Shown piece by piece: positions 35,574 to 41,518 of a DNA stretch of 41,518 nt. The translations under genes were made by a program, and so were the position numbers. The notes beneath the pieces are model-generated. The model saw nothing but the letters and a program-made list of their open reading frames with translations, was not told the DNA's origin and searched no databases. Position 1 is the stretch's first letter. Every line of letters begins with the position of its first letter. The stretch is taken from assembly GCA_017994935.1 (NCBI GenBank), contig JAGOJU010000027.1:1-41518 (forward strand), written 5' to 3'. Origin of the DNA: Opitutaceae bacterium. GTDB lineage: Bacteria; Verrucomicrobiota; Verrucomicrobiia; Opitutales; Opitutaceae.

Positions 35574-35589
35574 CTCTCTGCCCCCACTT

Positions 35590-35614
35590 CGGACGCGGCG
35601 GGGACAGGCGTCCG
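35590..35614 (+). terminator. Hairpin after the beta-propeller gene
   Basis: CGGACGC and GCGTCCG form a 7-bp stem with an 11-base loop, 16 bases after the stop, between convergent genes. No T-run follows, so this is a weak terminator candidate. Confidence 0.35.
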
Positions 35615-35718
35615 CGGGCCTCGGGTTTACAGACTGGCATGCGACGTCCCCCCTTTTCCTGGTGCGGATCCGCCGTTTTCGGTTTCGCGCCTCCTGTCGC
35701 CCGCATCCGAGGGATCTG

Positions 35719-36543
35719 TTATCGCCCCGCCGCGCGCAGCACCTCGAGCATGGCGGCATGGAGCCGTCCATTGCTGGCCACGTAACGGCCACGATTCTGT
35801 CGCTGGGGAAAATCTCCGCCTTCGTAATCCGTGACCCTGCCGCCCGCCTCGCGCACAATCAGCATGCCGGCCATTGCGTCATAGGGTTTGAGATTCATTT
35901 CCCAATAGCCGTCCAGCCGGCCGGCAGCGACATAACTCATGTCGAGTGCCGCGCTGCCGAGGCGACGCTCGCCCCGGATGCGACTGAGAAACGCAGCCCA
36001 CTCCTTCTGATTGTTGTCCGGATTGGTGTGCTTGTCGTACGGAAACCCGCTCGCAATCACCGCGTCGATCAGGTCGCCGGTCTGCGACACCTCGATCAAC
36101 CTGCCATTCAGGCGGGCACCCCTGCCCTTGACCGCCGTGAAGCACTCGTCACGGGTCGGATCGAAAACCACTCCGAGCAACGGTTCGCGATCCGCCGTGG
36201 CCAGGGCGATGCTGGTACAGAAATAGGGCAGCCTGCTCGCAAAATTCACGGTGCCGTCGATCGGATCCACGAACCAATGATACGAGGCCCGTCCTGCGGG
36301 GGTCCCCTGCCCCCCGCCTTCCTCACCGACGATGTGGTGATCGGGAAACCGCGCCGTGAGCTCCTTCACGATGAAGGCCTCGGTCTCGGTATCTGCAGCC
36401 GTGACGATGTCGATGCGGCTCGACTTCAGCGTGGGGCGGATTGGCGCCTCGAGGTGACGCATCACAATTTCTCCTGCGCTACGCGCAATCGCCACGACAT
36501 CCGGAAGGATGCCTGAAAGTTCAATCGATTCATTCGTGTCCAT
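35719..36543 (-). CDS. Inositol monophosphatase family protein
   Basis: A 274-aa protein from the ATG at 36543 (36558 is also possible). Metal-site motifs are GEEGG (E74), VDPIDGTVNF (D93, D96) and the late PYDAMAGMLIVREAGG. The family (SuhB/IMPase) hydrolyses inositol-1-phosphate or related sugar phosphates with magnesium. Length and motifs are normal. It diverges from the sulfatase gene and converges with the beta-propeller gene. The longer upstream frame to 36762 would overlap the sulfatase start and is rejected. Confidence 0.93.
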   Translation of the reverse strand: MDTNESIELSGILPDVVAIARSAGEIVMRHLEAPIRPTLKSSRIDIVTAADTETEAFIVKELTARFPDHHIVGEEGGGQGTPAGRASYHWFVDPIDGTVNFASRLPYFCTSIALATADREPLLGVVFDPTRDECFTAVKGRGARLNGRLIEVSQTGDLIDAVIASGFPYDKHTNPDNNQKEWAAFLSRIRGERRLGSAALDMSYVAAGRLDGYWEMNLKPYDAMAGMLIVREAGGRVTDYEGGDFPQRQNRGRYVASNGRLHAAMLEVLRAAGR

Positions 36544-36670
36544 CTGTCTGTGCAGCATCACTCCACGCCCACCCACTGCACAGGAGAAAGTTTTTGAGGG
36601 AATTTCCAGTCTCGGATTGCCTCCGGAGAATACACTCGAATAGCGGCCGACAGCCCCCGATACTTGGCCC

Positions 36671-38122
36671 ATGCGCACCCCCGCCTTTCTCGTCACTGCG
36701 TTGATCACTTTCGCCTTTGTCATCCCTCCCGCCTTCGGGGCAGCGGAAGCCGGCCATCCCAATATTGTGTTTCTTCTCGCCGATGACCTGGGCTGGACCG
36801 ATCTGGGATGCTACGGCAGCACGTTTTACGAGACCCCCAATATCGACCGTCTTGCGCGGGAGGGCGTCCGCTTCAACACCTACTACACAGCAGGTTCCAT
36901 CTGTTCACCCACACGGGCCAGCCTGATGGCCGGGAAGTACCCCGTGCGCACCGGTATCACGGACTACATCCCGGGCATGAAGATTCCGCCCAATTCCCGC
37001 TTCAACCCCGCGCCAACCAAGATGGTGCTCGATCCCCATGAATTTACCCTGGGCCGTGCCTTCCGTGCAGCCGGCTACCAGACCTTCTACGTGGGCAAGT
37101 GGCATCTTGGGCCGACCTCGGGTGGACTCACGGACTACGGCTTCGACCATTTCGCCTCCACACCGGATGCAAACGACGAGGACGCGCCCCCGTCGGGCAA
37201 GGCCAAGGCGGGTAAATCAAACAGGGCAAAATCAAGCTCCCGCGCAGAATCCACGTCACTCTTCACAAAAGCCGCCATCGACTTCATGGAAAAGCGAGAC
37301 CCATCAAAGCCGTTCTTCCTGATGCTTTCCTATGTGGACGTTCACACCCCCATCCATGCCCGTGCCGACACGATCGAGCACTACCGCGCCAGGGAGGCCG
37401 CGCTGCCTCCCGCACCATCACCGATCCCTGAACATCATGCATTGACGCGCCCCCGGCAGGACGACGCGGCCTACGCTTCCGTCGTGGCAACCGTCGACAA
37501 AAGCGTTGCGCAAATCCGCCAGCAACTTGAGACCCTGGGCCTTTCCAAAAATACTATCGTCGTCTTTGCCTCCGACAACGGCGGGCTCTCGACACATAAA
37601 GCGCCGGGCCCCACAAACAACTCCCCCCTGCGCGCGGGCAAGGGCTGGCTCTATGAAGGAGGCATCCGCGCGCCCCTCATCGTGCATCTTCCGGCGGCTG
37701 CCAACGAGGGCACGGTGTGTGATGTCCCGATCATCAGCACCGACATCTACCCCACCTTCCTCGATCTTGCCGGACTCCCCCTCCATCCGGAACAGCACGT
37801 CGACGGCGTAAGCGTGGCATCCCTCATCCGGGGTGAAAAGGCACCTGCACGGACCACTCTCTACTGGCACTATCCGCACTACCATGGATCCACATGGGCG
37901 CCCGGCGCTGCGATTCGCGACGGCGACTGGAAACTGATCGAATTCTATGATCCCCAAACGGTGGAGCTCTACAACCTCCGCATGGACGCCTCTGAGCGGC
38001 AGAACCTCGCGTCAGAAAATCCAGCCCGGGTGAAAGAGCTCCTCGGCAAACTGCACACCTGGCAGAAATCAAGCGGCGCCATCATGCCCGCCCAAAATCC
38101 AAACTACAAACCGCACAACTAG
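36671..38122 (+). CDS. Secreted sulfatase (arylsulfatase family)
   Basis: A 483-aa protein. MRTPAFLVTALITFAFVIPPAFGA is a signal peptide. The type I sulfatase site CSPTRASLMAGK starts at C78; this Cys is turned into formylglycine by a maturase. D38/D39 (LLADDLG), KWHLG (about residues 140-144), the FASDNGG metal loop (residues 299-305) and the C-terminal DGDWKLIEFYD are also family features. It removes sulfate esters, probably from sulfated polysaccharides taken up or broken down outside the cell. No maturase (anSME or FGE) gene is in the window. The insert at about residues 170-200 is Lys/Ser-rich and may be a loop. Confidence 0.93.
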   Translation: MRTPAFLVTALITFAFVIPPAFGAAEAGHPNIVFLLADDLGWTDLGCYGSTFYETPNIDRLAREGVRFNTYYTAGSICSPTRASLMAGKYPVRTGITDYIPGMKIPPNSRFNPAPTKMVLDPHEFTLGRAFRAAGYQTFYVGKWHLGPTSGGLTDYGFDHFASTPDANDEDAPPSGKAKAGKSNRAKSSSRAESTSLFTKAAIDFMEKRDPSKPFFLMLSYVDVHTPIHARADTIEHYRAREAALPPAPSPIPEHHALTRPRQDDAAYASVVATVDKSVAQIRQQLETLGLSKNTIVVFASDNGGLSTHKAPGPTNNSPLRAGKGWLYEGGIRAPLIVHLPAAANEGTVCDVPIISTDIYPTFLDLAGLPLHPEQHVDGVSVASLIRGEKAPARTTLYWHYPHYHGSTWAPGAAIRDGDWKLIEFYDPQTVELYNLRMDASERQNLASENPARVKELLGKLHTWQKSSGAIMPAQNPNYKPHN

Positions 38123-38208
38123 TTCCGACAGCGAGGCAGGAGAGAATGGCATCCTGATTTCCCGCTGGGGAGCGGAACTGCCCGGCAGGCTCTGTGAGGC
38201 GTGACCCC

Positions 38209-38601
38209 ATGAGTCAATTCCCAGCCAAAATCAGGTATCGGGTTCTGCCGCTTCCCCGTGTTCAAAAGGAGGGGAAGAAATTTCTCACCGCGGAGCAACT
38301 TTCCGAGGAGATTACCCTCTCGAAGAGGCTCCGCTACTACCCGGATGTCCCGGACCTGAGCATCGAACCGTGCGGAGATGGAATGGAACTACGTCTCGAA
38401 GGTGACGCCATTCACCGGCAGGGTTGGTTGAGGGCGATATTCTGGATCGATGAAGCCAGCAAGACGATCTACATTGTCGATTTGTTCTGGAAGAAGACCA
38501 ACCGGGTGAGTGTTGCCGACCTGCATCGCATCAATCACCGCATTCGCCAGCTAAGGACCCTCCTATCCGCGGGCAATCATCCTTGGAAATCAGGCGAGTA
38601 G
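38209..38601 (+). CDS. Small RelE/HigB-like protein, possible toxin
   Basis: A 130-aa protein from the ATG at 38209 (a GTG at 38194 is also possible). It has no clear match. LRAIFWIDEASKTIYIVDLFWKKTNRVSVADLHRINHRIRQL resembles the last strands and helix of RelE/HigB toxins (positive residues and an F-x-K-K-T motif). The N-terminal half is unusual for the family. It converges with an XRE gene and their 3' ends overlap by 12 bases. A toxin-antitoxin partnership is plausible but unusual in this orientation. Confidence 0.5.
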   Translation: MSQFPAKIRYRVLPLPRVQKEGKKFLTAEQLSEEITLSKRLRYYPDVPDLSIEPCGDGMELRLEGDAIHRQGWLRAIFWIDEASKTIYIVDLFWKKTNRVSVADLHRINHRIRQLRTLLSAGNHPWKSGE

Positions 38602-39126
38602 CTCGGTCACGTCCACCCCGAAAGCCTTGGCAAGTTTCTGCATGGTCTTTTGCTGGGGGTAATGGTCGCCCGATTCGATGACCGCGACATAGCTCCGGCG
38701 CAGTCCGGCTTTTTTAGCCACGGCCTCCTGGGTTTGCAGCCCTGCCTTGGCCCGAAGGGAAAAATAGGTTCTTTGAAACGCCTTACGGCGGCTGTCCAAC
38801 TTGCGTTTCGCTTTCTGGAAATCCGCGCTGCCAGCCTCCAGTTTTCCTTCCCATTTTTCCACGCATTCAGTCGGTAGTTCGAGCGGTTCGTTCGCACTGA
38901 TTTCTTCCAATGTCCGCAAGATGTTGGCCTTCTCCTCGGGATCGGATTCCCGCTCATAGGCGAAGCACAGCTCTACGAGTGAAGCGATCCGCGCCTTCTC
39001 ATCCTCATGCAAATAGGGCCGCCGGACAGATTGGTCGATTCGCTCCAGCGCCGCGCGTAACTCCGGATGAGACCTCCATTCTTTGGTCCCCAATCTTTGT
39101 TCAGCGATGATCCCTAAAACACCCAT
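38590..39126 (-). CDS. XRE-type helix-turn-helix protein, possible antitoxin
   Basis: A 178-aa protein from the ATG at 39126. The C-terminal part (about residues 120-178) is an XRE helix-turn-helix: LRAKAGLQTQEAVAKKAGLRRSYVAVIESGDHYPQQKTMQKLAKAFGV. The N-terminal 110 residues are helical and Glu-rich and match nothing I know. The HTH is C-terminal instead of N-terminal. The 3' end overlaps the convergent RelE-like gene by 12 bases. Phased repeats just upstream of its start suggest self-regulation. Confidence 0.85.
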   Translation of the reverse strand: MGVLGIIAEQRLGTKEWRSHPELRAALERIDQSVRRPYLHEDEKARIASLVELCFAYERESDPEEKANILRTLEEISANEPLELPTECVEKWEGKLEAGSADFQKAKRKLDSRRKAFQRTYFSLRAKAGLQTQEAVAKKAGLRRSYVAVIESGDHYPQQKTMQKLAKAFGVDVTELLA

Positions 39127-39141
39127 GGCGGATAACGTCGC

Positions 39142-39181
39142 GCAATTTAGAGCAATTTGGAACACTTTCCAGCATTTTCAT
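39142..39181 (-). promoter_or_regulatory. Helically phased repeats upstream of the XRE gene
   Basis: On the plus strand GCAATTT occurs at 39142 and 39152, and a degenerate GCATTTT at 39172, so units recur at 10-base spacing, with a weaker ACACTTT at 39162. The block starts 15 bases upstream of the XRE start codon. The even turn-by-turn spacing fits cooperative binding on one DNA face. The repeats are seen; the regulator is inferred. Confidence 0.45.
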
Positions 39182-39422
39182 TTAACACCCAACCGACATC
39201 CCGACATCGTTTTCAACGAGCTCATCCTGATTTCAAGTAAGCGCGTCCTCTGACATCAATCCTATAATTCTCCACCCCAACGATTTGAGAGGAGTTCGGC
39301 TGATTTCCTGTTCTCTGCCGCTTGCGATTTCCAAGCGACCGCTCCTGCGGCGCAGTGGCAAACAACCCTGGCCGCTCTTGCGATAGAGGAATTTCAGAAT
39401 AGGGCGGCCCCGTTGACCAGGG

Positions 39423-40430
39423 TCAGCTCTTCTTCAGCAGGGCGTCGAACCGTTTCAGCGCGTTCTGCGGGCCGCCGACGGTGGCGCTGTCGATCACGAC
39501 ATTGCCGGCCTGATCGGTGACAACGAGTTGGGGAATGAAGTTTGAGAAAAGGCGGTTGACGACCTGCATCTGCGGCTGGCGATCCTGTGGCACCGTGCGC
39601 CAGGAAAATCCAAGCTCCTTGGCATAGGCCTGCATGTCCTTGGGTGTGCGGTCGCCGCTGATGAAGAACACTTCAAACGTCTTCGGATGCTTCGCCTTCG
39701 CCTCCTTGTAGTACTTGATGAAGCCGGGCGAGAACTGGTGACAGGGGCCGCACCAGCCGGCGCCGCGATAGAACATGTAGTACCTGGGCTCCTCCTTGGC
39801 ATCAAAGGCAACCGCCGCCCCCGTCTGCGGATTGACCAGCTTCCCGCTCATGTCCTCAAAGACACGGCTCGGAAAGGCCTTCGGATCGGCCACGCGCCGG
39901 CGCGCCGCATCGAGAATATCAGTATCGCGCGGCTCGGCATTGAAGAGAAAATTCCCTTTCTCGTAGGCCAGCAGCAATTGACTTCCCTCAATGCCCACCA
40001 GGATGGCGGTTTCACCGGCCTTCAATACGCCCCCGGACAGGTTCTGCGGTGACGTGAGTCTGACCCGGTATGGCCACAGGTCCTTGCGTTGAAGAATCTG
40101 CGCGTAGGTGAGCGAACGCTGCTCCGGTGAAAGTGATTTCACCGCCGCCCCGGCCGCAGCAAGGAGATCCGTGTCCTCGGCAGGCGTCGTGAAAACGCTC
40201 CGACCGTCCGGTGTTTCCAACTCCACTTCGTTGCCTCGTACGGACACCAGCGTGAGCTTCTGTCCGGCCGCAATGGCAGGCAGGTTGCGGAGCTTGACGG
40301 ATTTCTTGATCGTAACCTGGGCTGGCAGCAATTCAGGGCGGCGCGAAAGCTCCTGAAGCGTGAGGTCCTGGGCAAAGGCCGCAGCAGTGAGCAGCGCCAG
40401 GCTGAGGGTGATGACGGTGGGAATTTTCAT
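39423..40430 (-). CDS. Secreted thioredoxin-like protein with duplicated N-terminal domain
   Basis: A 335-aa protein. MKIPTVITLSLALLTAAAFAQ is a signal peptide. Two tandem ~70-residue units follow (about residues 23-93 and 107-177): LTLQELSRRPELLPAQVTI aligns with LTYAQILQRKDLWPYRVRL, and TTPAEDTDLLAAA with AEPRDTDILDAAR. The C-terminal half is a thioredoxin-like domain with W226-C227-G-P-C230 and a cis-Pro region near NFIPQLVV. It probably acts as a periplasmic thiol oxidoreductase of the TlpA/nucleoredoxin type. The duplicated unit resembles an SH3-like fold. Its partner is unknown. Confidence 0.88.
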   Translation of the reverse strand: MKIPTVITLSLALLTAAAFAQDLTLQELSRRPELLPAQVTIKKSVKLRNLPAIAAGQKLTLVSVRGNEVELETPDGRSVFTTPAEDTDLLAAAGAAVKSLSPEQRSLTYAQILQRKDLWPYRVRLTSPQNLSGGVLKAGETAILVGIEGSQLLLAYEKGNFLFNAEPRDTDILDAARRRVADPKAFPSRVFEDMSGKLVNPQTGAAVAFDAKEEPRYYMFYRGAGWCGPCHQFSPGFIKYYKEAKAKHPKTFEVFFISGDRTPKDMQAYAKELGFSWRTVPQDRQPQMQVVNRLFSNFIPQLVVTDQAGNVVIDSATVGGPQNALKRFDALLKKS

Positions 40431-40745
40431 GGATGAAATGAGGGGTTAAAGAATTCTATTGCTGAAATCCACGACAGGCGAGGATCGAGCGGCGTCGGCC
40501 AGTTGATGATGTGCGAATGGCACCCTGAGACAAAAGGGAAATCCGCGCAAACAGGGACCTAATTTTTCTTCCGAGCATTAATCGCATCCGGCCTTACCTT
40601 CGCTTTCGCCTCTGCGGCGGCTTTCCGCTTGGCAGCTGTTGTCGATGCTTTGATTGAAAGCACGTTGGAATTCAGAGTGTGGAAAAAGGTGTGTATGCAG
40701 CCAAGAGGCATCTTGACAGCGCCCCCCGCGGTGCGTCCGCCGGAA
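40431..40745. other. Non-coding stretch, possibly with a small ORF
   Basis: About 315 bases. A minus-strand frame at 40559-40711 would give a 50-aa protein ending in a Lys/Ala-rich tail (TTAAKRKAAAEAKAKVRPD), but it has no family match and no clear start signal. It might instead be a shifted tail of the beta-propeller gene ending at 40746. I cannot tell which. Confidence 0.3.
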
Positions 40746-41518
40746 TCAAAGTCGCCTGGTCGTGGAGGCACCTGAGCTCGCCAGCATCGAAGCGATGCTG
40801 GTGCTGCCGTCGGGGGTGATCCGATAACGTTTCGCCGCACCGTCCGCGATCGCGATGAAGGTGAACACGCCGTCGGCGCCCATCTCGAAGGGCATCTGGA
40901 GATTCGGGATGCTCGTGATCTTCTCCACCGGTTTGCCATCGACCATCACTTCGTAGCCGCCACCGGGAACGAAGCGGAAATAGATGATGTGGTTGCCGTC
41001 CGGGGTGAAATACGGCAGGCAGTAGAGCGCGGACATCGGATCGACGAGCTTGCCGTTGATGACGAGGCCCTGCTTGGCCGTGTCGCCGTTCACGGAGCCG
41101 AAGTGGGCGGCATATTTTCCATCGGGGCTGAAACGGAACCGCGGCTTGTTTTGCCCGTCGTTGAAGTTTGTATCGTGGACATTCACCCCCTTTTGCTCCA
41201 CGCCGTCGAGATAAAGGGAAAGAAATCCGCCGACAAAGCCGTTGAATCCATAGTGGCTGCCGTCGGGACTGAAGCCGAGATAACTCGCGCCGCGCACGGA
41301 TGTCGCCTTGCCGTCGACGACGACACTGGCGTTGGGCTGCCCCGAGGCCTGGGCGATGTAGCCGATGCGTTTTCCAGCGCCCATGACGAGCTGGATGGCC
41401 TGATAGCCGTCGGACTCGTCCTCATCGACGACAAGAAACTGCCCGCCCGCGGAGTAGGATCGGGCGAGGTAGATGACCTTTGCGGAATCCGCGGTGAACT
41501 GCAGTTCCTCTACCTGAT
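40746..41518 (-). CDS. Beta-propeller protein, 5' end outside window
   Basis: The frame is open to the window edge, so only the last ~256 residues are seen. It contains repeating PD40/WD40-like blades: FTADSAKVIYLARSYSAGG, YLGFSPDGSHYGFNGF, FRFSPDGKYAAHFGS and YFTPDGNHIIYFRF. Repeats with a Ser/Thr-Pro-Asp-Gly turn are typical of TolB/PD40-type propellers. The N-terminal half, any signal peptide and the true start are outside the window. The function is probably ligand or protein binding. Confidence 0.8.
   Translation of the reverse strand, partial: QVEELQFTADSAKVIYLARSYSAGGQFLVVDEDESDGYQAIQLVMGAGKRIGYIAQASGQPNASVVVDGKATSVRGASYLGFSPDGSHYGFNGFVGGFLSLYLDGVEQKGVNVHDTNFNDGQNKPRFRFSPDGKYAAHFGSVNGDTAKQGLVINGKLVDPMSALYCLPYFTPDGNHIIYFRFVPGGGYEVMVDGKPVEKITSIPNLQMPFEMGADGVFTFIAIADGAAKRYRITPDGSTSIASMLASSGASTTRRL

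Overview
The window looks like a chromosomal segment of a high-G+C Verrucomicrobium, most likely Opitutaceae-like. This is inferred from recognised protein families, not from a search. The supporting signs are a very large secreted Ig/LamG protein with two tandem copies of the 'RA(V/I)GP(S/T)L' module common in that group, weak Shine-Dalgarno sequences, TPR/ExbB/ExbD energisation genes, a polysaccharide locus with SSS transporter, DUF2264 and heparinase II/III genes, and many PIN-type toxin genes. I see no rRNA, tRNA, CRISPR array, phage gene or transposase.

Layout. 0.2-5.2 kb: a small two-helix membrane ORF, an adenylate-kinase-like protein with a long C-terminal extension, and a 1005-aa surface protein of visibly lower G+C. 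5.4-13.1 kb (all minus): a LytS/LytTR-type two-component system, a secreted protein with a possible Cys-His-Asp fold, then a MacAB-like exporter (adaptor, ATPase, two different permeases). 13.6-22.6 kb (plus): a carbohydrate locus with sodium/solute symporter, phosphomannose-isomerase-like enzyme, 2-hydroxyacid dehydrogenase, DUF2264 protein and secreted heparinase II/III-like lyase. An RHH/PIN toxin-antitoxin pair sits inside it in the opposite direction. The symporter and isomerase genes share a near-identical 21-bp dyad just upstream, so they are probably one regulon.

22.6-30.1 kb (minus): a six-gene operon, TPR - TPR - ExbB - ExbD - ExbD - VWA-like protein, followed by a glyoxalase-type gene. 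The VWA-like protein starts with a single membrane helix carrying the Ser-x3-His pattern of TonB/TolA. It may therefore be the force-transmitting partner of this ExbB/ExbD2 motor, with a periplasmic VWA-like domain in place of a TonB C-terminal domain. This is the best candidate in the window for an undescribed system.

30.2-39.1 kb: ApbE, a DHFR/RibD-like protein, a beta-propeller protein, an inositol monophosphatase and a sulfatase, among toxin-antitoxin remnants and modules: a truncated PIN gene behind an HTH antitoxin, a Phd/PIN pair, and a convergent RelE-like/XRE pair whose ends overlap. Three of the four copies of a short palindromic repeat (core GGCACGAYGAAGCGTGCC) lie here; the fourth is at 13.25 kb. 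39.4-41.5 kb: a secreted thioredoxin-like protein with an internally duplicated N-terminal domain, and a beta-propeller gene cut by the window edge.
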